Assembly: GCA_000719105.1 (NCBI GenBank)
Contig: JODX01000015.1
Location: 95,152 to 159,151 of the forward strand
Length of the DNA stretch: 64,000 nucleotides
From: Streptomyces sclerotialus
GTDB taxonomy: Bacteria; Actinomycetota; Actinomycetes; Streptomycetales; Streptomycetaceae
Direction of reading: 5' to 3'
Of the stretch, positions 9,018 through 17,844 are shown piece by piece. The notes under the pieces are model-generated. The model was not told the origin of the DNA. It ran no database searches and saw only the letters and a program-made list of their open reading frames with translations. The translations under genes were made by a program, and so were the position numbers. Each line of letters starts with the position of its first letter. Position 1 is the first letter of the stretch.

Positions 9018-9113
9018 TCCTCCACTTCTCTCCTTCTCATACTGTTCGTCGCACCTGCGATATACCTCACGATCCGGGGCCGACGTCCTGGAACGTGGTG
9101 TCTACTGGAACGC

Positions 9114-9473
9114 ATGCCTGAACACGTGTCGATCCTTCAGCTGGTGGGTGTCGCCACCCTCGCCGTGTCGGCGGCCATCTGGGTCGCCGTGCTGGTCCGC
9201 GTCCTGCGCCGGGACCTCCCCGCGCACCGCCGCCACCTCGCGGGTGCGGCCCGCCGCCGTACCGGCGCCCCGCGCGGTACCGGCACGCTTCGTGGCGTGC
9301 CCCGTCAGCGCAGCTCCGCCCCGCCCGCCGAGAACGTGGAGCTGAGCTCGGCTGAGCGGGACGCCTTCATCGCCCTGATCCGTCAGCTCAGCGACGGCAG
9401 CCCGCAGGCCGGCAGCCCGCAAGCCGGGGGGCCGACCGGAGAGCGGGGAGTCGGGGAGGCGGGTCGCCCGTAG
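9114..9473 (+). CDS. Small single-helix membrane protein, unknown function
   Basis: 119 residues. One hydrophobic helix lies at about residues 9-28 (LVGVATLAVSAAIWVAVLV). A basic stretch rich in Arg follows, then a short helical segment (SSAERDAFIALIRQLSDG). The tail is a Gln/Ala/Gly-rich repeat. The codon use is typical of the chromosome. The start follows GGAACGC, a weak ribosome site. I do not recognise a family. The inside-positive rule would place the bulk of it in the cytoplasm. Confidence 0.6.
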   Translation: MPEHVSILQLVGVATLAVSAAIWVAVLVRVLRRDLPAHRRHLAGAARRRTGAPRGTGTLRGVPRQRSSAPPAENVELSSAERDAFIALIRQLSDGSPQAGSPQAGGPTGERGVGEAGRP

Positions 9474-9488
9474 TCCGGGGCCCCGCAT

Positions 9489-9545
9489 CAGCCCGCCACC
9501 TGTCTCAGCCCGCCACCTGTCTCAGCCCGCACCTGTCTCAGCCCA
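9489..9545. repeat. 17-bp tandem repeats between convergent genes
   Basis: CAGCCCGCCACCTGTCT starts at 9489 and 9506, then a copy one base shorter starts at 9523 and a partial copy at 9539. It fills the gap between the small membrane protein gene and the convergent gene at 9587. Confidence 0.8.
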
Positions 9546-9586
9546 CTACCCGTCGGACGGCGCGCGTACCCGTCAGCACGTACCCG

Positions 9587-10360
9587 TCAGCGCGTCCGCC
9601 GGTCGGCACGTCCCCCCAGGCTCGCGGCCCGTCGCTCCATGGCCTTCCGGGCCGCGTCCTCCGTCGCATAGACCTCGCACATGTGGCGGCCGTCCGGGGT
9701 CGCCGTGTGCTCGACCTCCCACAGGGAGATCTCCCGCCCGTCGGTGAGTAAGAACGCGTGCTCGTACAGCGAGAAGTGCGGCCCCGGGCGGCCGGCTCGG
9801 CTCGGCCTCCCGAAGGCCTGCGTGATCTCGTGGGCGAACGCCGTCCGCAGGAGCAGGGTGGCCAGCTCGGTGTCCGGCGGGTCCGGGTTCTCCGCGCGCC
9901 GCAGCAGCCGGCGCGCGTGATCGGCCGAGTCGTCCGGCAGGTACTCGTGCCGGGGCCCGGGCAGCGGCGCCGGTTCCAGGGCCACCGGCAACTCGAACTC
10001 CGGGGCGTCCGGCGGCAGCGGCAGCCGTGCCGTGGCGGCGCGCAGTTCCTCCTCGTCCACATACAGCTCGTGCTGGGTACGGCAGTCCGGGGCCGTGTTG
10101 TGCGCGAGCTCCCAGAGCGTGAGCGCGGAACCGTCGGCGAGCAGCCAGGTGTGTCGGTACGTCGTCCGGTGCAGACCCGCGCTGTAGTGCGCCGAGTGCA
10201 GGGAGCTGTCGTGTGCCAGTGCGCAGTCGAGCCGCCGTATCGTCTCGTCGGGCAGCTCGAAGGAGTTGAGGGCGCGGCCGAGGAGTCGCGCGAGGTGCTC
10301 CTCCGGGGACTCGGGCGACTCAGATGGCTCGTACGCTGCCGTCTCGTACGGAACGCTCAA
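9587..10360 (-). CDS. Conserved Streptomyces protein, DUF6227-like
   Basis: 257 residues, soluble, acidic N-terminus followed by two similar halves. Each half has a motif of the kind TWLLADGSALTLWELAHNT (first) and AFLLTDGREISLWEVEHTA (second), then a CEVY/ELYV segment, so the protein looks like an internal duplication. I believe this is the family called DUF6227, from memory. No catalytic motif is seen. The start is TTG with AGGAGAG a few bases upstream. It stands alone between two other minus-strand or convergent genes. Confidence 0.7.
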   Translation of the reverse strand: MSVPYETAAYEPSESPESPEEHLARLLGRALNSFELPDETIRRLDCALAHDSSLHSAHYSAGLHRTTYRHTWLLADGSALTLWELAHNTAPDCRTQHELYVDEEELRAATARLPLPPDAPEFELPVALEPAPLPGPRHEYLPDDSADHARRLLRRAENPDPPDTELATLLLRTAFAHEITQAFGRPSRAGRPGPHFSLYEHAFLLTDGREISLWEVEHTATPDGRHMCEVYATEDAARKAMERRAASLGGRADRRTR

Positions 10361-10506
10361 GGTCTCTCCTGGCGTTGCTGCATGTCACCTTGTGGGTGCA
10401 TACCGTAGCCCCTCGGTCGGACATCATGTCCGGGAACCGAGAAAACGTACGGCCGGAAAACGTGTGCGCCCCGCGCGAAGTTCCCGGCAGGCCACACGAC
10501 CCGTCT

Positions 10507-11541
10507 CTACGGTTCCCCGTACAACTCGCTGTACGCGGGCCACGTCCCGCCCGGGGCGTCCACCGGCCGAGCCGCGCGGACCGCCCTCACTATCGCGCGC
10601 GTCACCGTGTCCGCGCCCGCCGCGAGCACCTCGTTCAGGGCGAGCCGGTCGGTCGCCGGCAGCGGCCGGGCGGCGGTCGCCAGGGCGAACACCGTGTCGC
10701 CGTCGTTGAGGAGATGCACGGGACGTACGGCGCGGGCGATGCCGTCGTGGCCCACGCCCGCCAGTTTCTGGGCCTGGGCGCGGGTGAGGACGGCGTCGGT
10801 GGCGACCATGGCGAGTGTCGTGTTCCGCGGGGGAGGGGCGTTCCTCGCGGCGGCCTCGGCGAGCCGTTGCCGCGCGGCCTCGTGGGCCTCGGCCGGCGGG
10901 CTCGCCGTACGGCCCCCTCCGAGGATCAGCTCCCCGTACAGCGCGCCCGTTCCCGGGTGCAGCACCGATCCCGCCGCGTTGGCCACTACCAGCGCGGCCA
11001 CGGTGATACCCGAGTCCAGCACGGTGCTCGCCGTCCCGAGACCGCCCTTGAGCAGTCCCACCACCGCACCCGTACCGGCCCCGACGCAGCCCTGCGCGAC
11101 GGGTGCGCCCGGCTCGCTCGCTGCCGCCGCCCCGACCGCGGCCCGGCCCATGGCGGCGTCGGGCCTGGCCCGGAAGTCACCGCCACGCCCCAGGTCGAAG
11201 ACACAGGCGGCGGGCACCACCGGAACGACGTCCGCCGCACCGGGTCCGACCCGCGTCCCGCGTCCGCGCTCCTCCAGCCAGCCCATCACGCCGGCCGCCG
11301 TGTCCAGCCCGTACGCGCTGCCCCCGCTCAGCACGACGGCCTCGATCCTCTCCACCGCGTTCCGTGGATCCAGGGCGTCCGTCTCCCTGGTCGCGGGCCC
11401 GCCGCCGCGGACGTCCACGGCCGCCACGGCGCCGCCCTCCGGGGCCAGGACGACCGTGGTCCCGGTGAGCCAGCCGTCACCGACCCTGGTGGCGTGCCCT
11501 ACCCGCAGTCCCATGACATCTGTCAGAGCATCCACAGCCAT
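10507..11541 (-). CDS. P1 (DmpA-type) family self-cleaving aminopeptidase
   Basis: 344 residues from the ATG at 11541, chosen because ALTDVMGLRVGHATRVGDGW is the normal N-terminus of the family. The open frame extends further upstream but overlaps the divergent gene at 11591. P1 peptidases are N-terminal nucleophile hydrolases that cut themselves before a serine. The expected site is visible in VVANAAGSVLHPG (Gly-Ser). DmpA relatives release N-terminal residues from small peptides or amides. The substrate here is unknown. No ribosome site is seen before the ATG, so the message may be leaderless. Confidence 0.85.
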   Translation of the reverse strand: MAVDALTDVMGLRVGHATRVGDGWLTGTTVVLAPEGGAVAAVDVRGGGPATRETDALDPRNAVERIEAVVLSGGSAYGLDTAAGVMGWLEERGRGTRVGPGAADVVPVVPAACVFDLGRGGDFRARPDAAMGRAAVGAAAASEPGAPVAQGCVGAGTGAVVGLLKGGLGTASTVLDSGITVAALVVANAAGSVLHPGTGALYGELILGGGRTASPPAEAHEAARQRLAEAAARNAPPPRNTTLAMVATDAVLTRAQAQKLAGVGHDGIARAVRPVHLLNDGDTVFALATAARPLPATDRLALNEVLAAGADTVTRAIVRAVRAARPVDAPGGTWPAYSELYGEP

Positions 11542-11590
11542 GGGGGAAGTGTTTCGCCGCCCGGGCCGGCCGGCACCGTACTCTGGGGAC

Positions 11591-11770
11591 ATGAGTACCG
11601 CCGCTTCCGCATCCGCGCCGCGCGATCCCAAGGCCGCGCTCGTCTTCGACGACCCCTTCGGCCGGCCGTCGGCGGACGACACGGACCGCGGGTGGGGCGA
11701 GCGTCCGGGCGACGGCGACGGTGACACGGCCGACCTGAAGCGCTTCCTCGACGAGAAGCCGCCCCACCAC

Positions 11771-11776
<6 letters not shown>
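11591..11776 (+). CDS. Small acidic protein of 61 residues, unknown
   Basis: Starts with MSTAASASAPRDPKAALVFD and ends LKRFLDEKPPHHL. It is rich in Asp and Pro with no membrane segment. GGGGAC lies directly before the ATG. The start is 50 bp from the divergent peptidase gene, and the last 6 bases overlap the stop of mscL on the other strand. Protein-like composition and a clean ending support it as real. Function unknown. Confidence 0.6.
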
Positions 11777-12298
<522 letters not shown>

Positions 12299-12433
12299 GG
12301 GACCCCTCTGCGCTCATTGCGGTGCTCATTGCGGAACAAACGACTCCGCAACCTACGGCAGGATGTCCCGGCCCTGTCCAGTCACACGCCTGACGCGAGG
12401 CACATGAGGCTGTCCGGGTCTCCTTCACCGGCC

Positions 12434-13021
12434 TCACCACAGCGTCACCGCCAACCGTGACGTGACGCCCGCGCCGGCCAGCCGCGCGGCCGTGGTCCTC
12501 GGCACGGACAGGACGACCACCGCACCGGTCTCGGCGGAGCCCGCCACCGGCACCTTCGTGACCCGGGCCCCATGCGCCACCACCCGTGCGCGGCCGTCGC
12601 CGTCGCCCGCCGCCGAGTCCCCGGCCGCGATCACGTCGACCCGGTCGCCGGGGCGCAGCAGCCGCACGGTGGCGGCGTCGGCGATCCGTACCGGGGCGGA
12701 GACCGTCGTGGCAGCGGGTGGCTTCCCGACGCGCCGCACGTCCCGCACCGGTTCGGTCACCGGGTGGCCGCGCGTCCGCTCCCCGTCCCGATCCCCCTCC
12801 GTCTCTCGCGGTCCGGCCGTCACCAGCGCCACCGCGGTCACGGCCAGCCCGGCCGCCACGGCACGTCTGCGGCACCGCGCCAGCCGCCGCAGCCGGGCCC
12901 GTGCGCCGCGTGCCCTCAGCGGTGCGAAATAGGGAACGACGCAGGTCGGAGGCGTGTCGAAGCCCGGTGGGGTGTCGGACGGAACGGAGGGAACGGGCGA
13001 GGACGGTGAACGAGACGACAC
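12434..13021 (-). CDS. CpaB/SAF-domain-like single-pass membrane protein
   Basis: About 195 residues from a GTG at 13021 that has AGGTGG upstream; an alternative GTG lies at 13066. A basic cluster (RARGARARLRRLARCRRR) precedes one membrane helix (AVAAGLAVTAVALVTAG). Outside it lies a domain with VRIADAATVRLLRPGDRVDV and ending RTTAARLAGAGVTSRLAVTL, as in RcpC/CpaB-type SAF proteins that help assemble Flp pili. No other pilus genes are in the window, so a pilus role is doubtful here. Confidence 0.65.
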   Translation of the reverse strand: MSSRSPSSPVPSVPSDTPPGFDTPPTCVVPYFAPLRARGARARLRRLARCRRRAVAAGLAVTAVALVTAGPRETEGDRDGERTRGHPVTEPVRDVRRVGKPPAATTVSAPVRIADAATVRLLRPGDRVDVIAAGDSAAGDGDGRARVVAHGARVTKVPVAGSAETGAVVVLSVPRTTAARLAGAGVTSRLAVTLW

Positions 13022-13157
13022 GAGGCCACCACCTGGTGCATGGACGGGATCGGCTTGCGGTCCCACGATGAGGCTTCGCGGCCGGGCCCGTCGGCACCCG
13101 TGGACAACGGACGACTTGGGGAAAACTCCCTCACTCGAACGAGAGGTTCCGGAAGGC

Positions 13158-14006
13158 CTACGACATCCCGAACCCCGGATCCATCCCGCCCAGCGCCTTG
13201 CTGCACAGGCAGTCCCGGGCCTCGTTCGGCGGCAGTGCGGCGATCGCGTCGAACAGCACGCCGCGCAGCCGGTCGACGTTGGCGGCGAACACCTGCAGCA
13301 CTTCCTCGTGCGAGACGCCCTCGCCCGTCTCGGCGCCCGCGTCGAGGTCGGTGACGAGGTTCATCGAGGTGTAGCAGAGCTCCAGTTCCCGGGCGAGGGC
13401 CGCCTCGGGATGGCCGGTCATGCCCACCACGGACCAGCCCTGCGCCTGGTGCCAGAGCGACTCGGCGCGCGTCGAGAACCGCGGTCCCTCGACGACGACC
13501 AGGGTTCCGCCGTCCACCGGCTCCCAGTCCCGCCCGCGCGCCGCCTCCAGCGCGGCCTTGCGGCCGGCGGGGCAGTAGGGGTCGGCCAGCGAGACGTGAA
13601 CGACGTTGGGGACGGTGCCGTCGGGCAGCGGCAGACCGTCGAAGTACGTCTGCGCCCGGGACTTCGTACGGTCCACCAGCTGGTCCGGCACGAGCAGGGT
13701 GCCCGGTCCGTACTCCGGCCGCAGGCCGCCCACCGCGCAGGGTCCGAGCACCTGGCGCACGCCGACCGACCGCAGCGCCCAGAGGTTGGCGCGGTAGTTG
13801 ATGCGGTGCGGCGGCAGGTGGTGGCCGCGTCCGTGACGGGGCAGGAAGGCGACCCGGCGTCCGGCGAGCTCACCGAGGAAGAGCGAGTCGCTGGGCGGCC
13901 CGTAGGGGGTGTCGACCTGGATCTCGGTGACGTCGTCGAGGAAGGAGTAGAAACCGGAACCGCCGATGACGCCTATCTCGGCCGCGCCGTTGCCCGTGTT
14001 CGCCAT
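13158..14006 (-). CDS. mtnP: S-methyl-5'-thioadenosine phosphorylase
   Basis: 282 residues, purine nucleoside phosphorylase family 2. It splits 5'-methylthioadenosine with phosphate into adenine and methylthioribose 1-phosphate, recycling methionine sulfur and purine. EIGVIGGSGFY holds the phosphate loop, FLPRHGRGHHLPPHRINYRA is the family signature, and VVVEGPRFSTRAE and VGMTGHPEAALARELELCY line the base site. It is monocistronic, with the FmdB gene and a terminator upstream on the same strand. Confidence 0.93.
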   Translation of the reverse strand: MANTGNGAAEIGVIGGSGFYSFLDDVTEIQVDTPYGPPSDSLFLGELAGRRVAFLPRHGRGHHLPPHRINYRANLWALRSVGVRQVLGPCAVGGLRPEYGPGTLLVPDQLVDRTKSRAQTYFDGLPLPDGTVPNVVHVSLADPYCPAGRKAALEAARGRDWEPVDGGTLVVVEGPRFSTRAESLWHQAQGWSVVGMTGHPEAALARELELCYTSMNLVTDLDAGAETGEGVSHEEVLQVFAANVDRLRGVLFDAIAALPPNEARDCLCSKALGGMDPGFGMS

Positions 14007-14043
14007 GCCCGCACCCTAACCGGGGCCCGGGCCCGGGAACGCC

Positions 14044-14077
14044 GGAGACCCCGCCGTCGTACGACGGCGGGGTCTCC
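14044..14077 (-). terminator. Terminator after the FmdB gene
   Basis: A 34-base perfect palindrome with 17-bp arms (GGAGACCCCGCCGTCGT and its complement) lies between the stop of the FmdB gene and the start of mtnP. There is no T-run. The symmetry makes it able to act in both directions. Confidence 0.8.
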
Positions 14078-14121
14078 GTGAGTCTTCGGGTGCCCGAGGG
14101 GGCCGAGGGGCCCGGACCTGC

Positions 14122-14433
14122 TTACGCGGCCGAGCTGCTGCTCGAGGACGAGGTCGAGGAGGACGAGCCCGTGGACGAGGACGACGACGAGCCCGAGGAG
14201 GACGACGTCGAGGACGACGGCTTGGAGGACGACGCCGGGCTGCTGCTCGACGAGGAGCCGCGGCTGTCGTTCCGGTAGAAGCCGGAGCCCTTGAAGACGA
14301 TGCCGACCGCGGAGAACACCTTCTTCAGGCGGCCACCGCAGTTGGGGCACTCGGTCAGGGCGTCGTCGGTGAACTTCTGCACCGCTTCGAGGCCCTCACC
14401 GCACTCGGTGCACTGGTACTGGTACGTCGGCAC
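14122..14433 (-). CDS. FmdB family zinc-ribbon protein with poly-serine tail
   Basis: 103 residues. Residues 1-55 are the FmdB zinc ribbon: MPTYQYQCTECG gives the first CxxC and ECPNCGG the second, four cysteines to hold one zinc, followed by FKGSGFYRND. Members are often called putative regulators, but their true role is unknown. The second half is almost pure serine with few Pro, Lys, Thr and Gly, about 45 residues. The start is GTG with AGGAGGA just upstream, and a CIRCE-like element overlaps this leader. Confidence 0.9.
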   Translation of the reverse strand: MPTYQYQCTECGEGLEAVQKFTDDALTECPNCGGRLKKVFSAVGIVFKGSGFYRNDSRGSSSSSSPASSSKPSSSTSSSSGSSSSSSTGSSSSTSSSSSSSAA

Positions 14434-14445
14434 TGTGTCTTCCTC

Positions 14446-14472
14446 CTGGCACTCTTACTCGATGAGTGCTAA
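14446..14472 (-). promoter_or_regulatory. CIRCE-like HrcA operator before the FmdB gene
   Basis: Read on the minus strand it is TTAGCACTC, 9 bases, GAGTGCCAG. The known HrcA operator is TTAGCACTC-N9-GAGTGCTAA, so 16 of 18 arm positions agree and the spacer is exact. It overlaps the ribosome-site region of the FmdB gene, as CIRCE does in groE leaders. HrcA represses chaperonin genes until heat shock. Confidence 0.7.
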
Positions 14473-14502
14473 CGACGGTCCATAGTGACGTATTCCCGGG
14501 GA

Positions 14503-15777
14503 TCAGTCCACTGCTACCGGCACGCGGTGACCGACGCCACGCGCCACCTCGCGCCCCTGGGGGGGTGCCGTCAGGCGTGACCGCAGGGACACCAGGGTCA
14601 CCAGGGCCAGCACGGTGCCGGCCATCGGCACCAGGAATCCGGCCCCGTCCCACAGGCGGTCCTCCAGCTGGCCGGAGACCGTGACGGCGGCCGCCTGGCC
14701 GAGCGCGACCGCGCCGGTCAGCCAGGTGAAGGCCTCGGTGCGGGCGCCCGCCGCGACCAGGCTCTCCACCAGCGTGTAGCCGGTGATCAGAGCGGGTGCG
14801 ATGCACATGCCGACCAGCAGGCCGAGGCCGGCGAGGACCGGTACGGAGTGGGCGGCCCACAGCCCGGACGCCGTGAGCGCGAGCGCCGCGTACCCGATGA
14901 CCAGCCGCCGCTGCGGGGCCGCCTTCCACGCGATGGCGCCGCAGACGATGCCGGAGAGCATGTTGCCCGCGGCGAAGACGCCGTACAGGACACCGTTCAG
15001 ACCGGGCTCGCCGATCGACTCGGTGAACGCCGCGAGCGAGACCTGCATGCCGCCGAAGACGGTGCCGATCCCCAGGAACGTCACGATCAGTACGCGCACG
15101 CCGGGCACCCGCAGCGCCGGATCGTGCTGCACGCGCGCGTGTCCCTGGGCGGAGGCGGGGGAGGGCTGCGTACCGCGCTGTGCTGCGAACAGCAGTCCGC
15201 CGAGCAGCGTCAGCGCCGCCTCCGTGACCAGCCCCGCCGCGGGGTCCACGGCCGTGCACAGCGCGGTCGCCACCAGCGGGCCGAGGACGAAGGTCAGCTC
15301 GTCCGTGACGGACTCGAAGGCCGCCGCGGTCGTCATCAGGGGCGAGCCCTTGAGCTTCACACCCCAGCGGGCCCGCACCATGGGCCCGACCTGCGGCACC
15401 GAGGCTCCGGTGGGCACCGCGGCGGCGAACAGCGCCCACAGGGGGGCGTCCGCGAGGGCCAGCGCCGTGAGGGAGAGCCCCGCCACGGTGTGCAGGAGGA
15501 CACCGGGGACCAGGACCGCCCGCTGCCCGTGCCGGTCGGCGAGACGGCCGCTGTACGGGGCGAACAGCGCCATGGAGACACCGGTCGCGGCGGCCACGGC
15601 ACCGGCCGCCCCGTAGGAACCGGTGGTGTGCTGCACCAGCAGCACGATGGAGATGGTCAGCATCGCGAACGGCTGACGTGCCGCGAAGCCGGGGAGCAGG
15701 AACGTCCAGGCGCCGCGGGTGCGGAGCAACTGGCCGTATCCGGGGCGGGACGATGTCGAGGTGACCGCGGTCGCCAC
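14503..15777 (-). CDS. MFS transporter, 12-helix type
   Basis: 424 residues with about 12 hydrophobic segments. The loop after helix 2 carries YSGRLADRHGQRAVLV, the major-facilitator signature with its conserved Asp and Arg. A matching weaker loop in the second half follows CGAIAWKAAPQRRLVIG. The protein resembles drug or sugar efflux carriers common in Streptomyces. Substrate unknown. It ends close to the CIRCE-like site of the next gene, so read-through would run into the fmdB promoter. Confidence 0.85.
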   Translation of the reverse strand: MATAVTSTSSRPGYGQLLRTRGAWTFLLPGFAARQPFAMLTISIVLLVQHTTGSYGAAGAVAAATGVSMALFAPYSGRLADRHGQRAVLVPGVLLHTVAGLSLTALALADAPLWALFAAAVPTGASVPQVGPMVRARWGVKLKGSPLMTTAAAFESVTDELTFVLGPLVATALCTAVDPAAGLVTEAALTLLGGLLFAAQRGTQPSPASAQGHARVQHDPALRVPGVRVLIVTFLGIGTVFGGMQVSLAAFTESIGEPGLNGVLYGVFAAGNMLSGIVCGAIAWKAAPQRRLVIGYAALALTASGLWAAHSVPVLAGLGLLVGMCIAPALITGYTLVESLVAAGARTEAFTWLTGAVALGQAAAVTVSGQLEDRLWDGAGFLVPMAGTVLALVTLVSLRSRLTAPPQGREVARGVGHRVPVAVD

Positions 15778-15966
15778 GGCCCGTGCCTTTCTGCCGCCTG
15801 GTAGCGCGGGCCCGTGCGTAGGGGCGGGCCCGGGTCGCCGAGGACTGTCCTCTCGCGCGTACTGCGGTAGATACCGGCGCCCTTCGTGGGAGCGTCCCGG
15901 CCGCCATACGGTCGCGCCAGCCCTGCGTCAGGCAGAGGTGGTTCGATCAAGGGTGCGACCTCAATC

Positions 15967-15987
15967 GTATACAAGGATGTGTACAAG
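15967..15987. promoter_or_regulatory. Direct repeat GTRTACAAG, possible GntR-type site
   Basis: GTATACAAG at 15967 and GTGTACAAG at 15979, 12 bases apart, in an AT-richer island about 190 bp upstream of the MFS gene. GntR and similar repressors often bind TTGTATAC-like sequences. No such regulator gene lies nearby. Confidence 0.4.
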
Positions 15988-16064
15988 GGGCGCGCCTCGC
16001 GTGACTGTGCCCCCGTGCCCGCGTGACTGTGCCCCGTTGCCCCCCGTCCCCACGCGGGCACGGC

Positions 16065-17570
16065 TCACGTCCTCGCCCCGTTGCCCCCCGTCCCCAGCCA
16101 CCCGGCCAGCTTGCCGCCCCGGCCGACGGCCCGCAGACGGTTCTCCGCCGCGTCCCGCACCGGGTCCGTGGCCACCACCAGCAGCTCGTCGCCGCGCCGC
16201 AGCACCGTGCTCGGCAGCGGTACGAACGACGTCCCGTCCCGGACGACGAGGGTGACGGCGGCGCCCGTGGGCAGCCGCAGCTCGTTGACCTCGACGCCGT
16301 GCATCCGCGACCCGTCCGCGATGGTGACGGACAGCAGGTGCCCGCGCAGCCGCTCCAGGGGCGCCGACTCGATGCCGAGGTCGGCGGCCTCGGAGTCCTC
16401 GCCGAGCCGCAGCTTGCGCGCCAGCCAGGGCAGCGTCGGTCCCTGGACGAGGGTGTAGACGACGACCAGGACGAAGACGATGTTGAAGATCCGGTGGCTC
16501 GACTCGACGCCGTTCACCATGGGGATGGTGGCGAGGATGATCGGCACGGCGCCGCGCAGCCCGGCCCAGGACAGCAGGGCCTGCTCCTGCCACCGCACCC
16601 GGAACGGCAGCAGGCCGATCACCACGCTCAGTGGCCGGGCCACCATGGTCAGCACCAGGCCGATGATGATCGCGGGCAGGATGTCGTCGCCCATCTCGTG
16701 CGGGGTGACGAGCAGTCCGAGCAGGACGAACATGCCGATCTGGGCGATCCAGCCGAGCCCTTCGGCGAAGCCGCGCGTGGCGGGCCAGTGCGGCAGCCGG
16801 GAGTTGCCGAGCACCATGGAGGCCAGGTAGACGGCGAGGAAGCCGCTGCCGTGGGCCAGTGCGCCGGCCGCGTAGGCGGTGACCGCGATGGCCATGACGG
16901 CGATGGGGTAGAGGCCGGAGGCCGGCAGGGCCACGTGCCGCAGTCCGAGGGCGCCGAGCCAGCCCACCGCGAGGCCGATGGCCGCTCCGATGGCCAGTTC
17001 CATCGCGATCTCGGCGAGCAGGACGTACCAGTGCTCGACGGGGCCCGCGGCGGAGAACGAGACGACGAGGATGACCACGGGGGCGTCGTTGAAGCCGGAC
17101 TCGGCCTCGAGGACGCCCTTCACGCGCGCGGGGAGGGGAATCTTGCGCAGTACGGAGAAGACCGCCGCCGCGTCCGTGGAGGACACCACCGCCCCGATGA
17201 TGAGCGACTGCCGCCATTCCAGCCCGATGAGGTAGTGGGCGCTCGCCGCGGTCACGCCGACGCTCACGGCGACTCCGGCCAGCGCCAGTGAGCTGGCGGC
17301 CGGCAGGGCCGGTCTGATCTCGCGCCACTGCGTGCCGAGGCCGCCCTCGGCCAGGATCACGACCAGGGCCGCGTAGCCGATGACCTGGGTCAGTTCGGCG
17401 TTGTCGAAGTGGATGTCTCCGATGCCGTCCTGGCCCATGGCTATGCCGATGCCCAGGTAGACGAGCAGGCTGGGGAGTCCGCTGCGCGAGGATATCCGGA
17501 CCGCTGCCACCGCGACGAGCAGGACGACCGAGCAGATGAGCAGGAGCTGGTTGAGGTGGTGGACAGTCAG
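16065..17570 (-). CDS. Potassium/proton antiporter, CPA family with TrkA-C domain
   Basis: 501 residues. Residues 1-390 form a Na+/H+ exchanger-type membrane domain of about 12 helices, with the ion-binding region ESGFNDAPVVILVV. Residues about 400-475 match a TrkA-C (RCK C-terminal) ligand domain, as in NhaP2/CvrA K+/H+ antiporters. The natural N-terminus reads TVHHLNQLLLICSVV. The codon before it is CTG at 17570, with GAGAAGGGAA 8-10 bases upstream. No ATG, GTG or TTG fits nearby, so CTG is the best start. The longer frame to 17753 would add a non-conserved leader. Confidence 0.85.
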   Translation of the reverse strand: MTVHHLNQLLLICSVVLLVAVAAVRISSRSGLPSLLVYLGIGIAMGQDGIGDIHFDNAELTQVIGYAALVVILAEGGLGTQWREIRPALPAASSLALAGVAVSVGVTAASAHYLIGLEWRQSLIIGAVVSSTDAAAVFSVLRKIPLPARVKGVLEAESGFNDAPVVILVVSFSAAGPVEHWYVLLAEIAMELAIGAAIGLAVGWLGALGLRHVALPASGLYPIAVMAIAVTAYAAGALAHGSGFLAVYLASMVLGNSRLPHWPATRGFAEGLGWIAQIGMFVLLGLLVTPHEMGDDILPAIIIGLVLTMVARPLSVVIGLLPFRVRWQEQALLSWAGLRGAVPIILATIPMVNGVESSHRIFNIVFVLVVVYTLVQGPTLPWLARKLRLGEDSEAADLGIESAPLERLRGHLLSVTIADGSRMHGVEVNELRLPTGAAVTLVVRDGTSFVPLPSTVLRRGDELLVVATDPVRDAAENRLRAVGRGGKLAGWLGTGGNGART

Positions 17571-17844
17571 GGGCTGTTCCCTTCTCGCCGGACCGGACAG
17601 ATGCGTACGCGCACGTGGAGCCGGGTGCCGCTGAGGCACTCCTGATGCAGGATACTTCGTTACCTTACCTAACTCTTGACACTTTCTTGACGCTCGGGCA
17701 GGCATGATCGAACATCCCTGCGCGCTCGTCACCGACTCCGCGTCAAGTCGCACCCGCCCCTGCGCCTATGGTTGCTCCAGCGCTCAGCGCTCAGTACTAA
17801 GCACAGCCCGCCCGGCCGCTCGCGTTAGGACAGCAAGGACAGCG

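Noticed and set aside
16020..16100. Repeated CCCCGTTGCCCCCCGTCC blocks near the end of the antiporter gene
   Set aside because: Two copies only, one within the coding end; looks like local duplication without further structure.
17650..17672. TTAGGTAAGG on the minus strand upstream of the antiporter gene, similar to an iron box half-site
   Set aside because: Only one half agrees with the DmdR/IdeR consensus; the second half has no symmetry, and the gene is not an iron gene.
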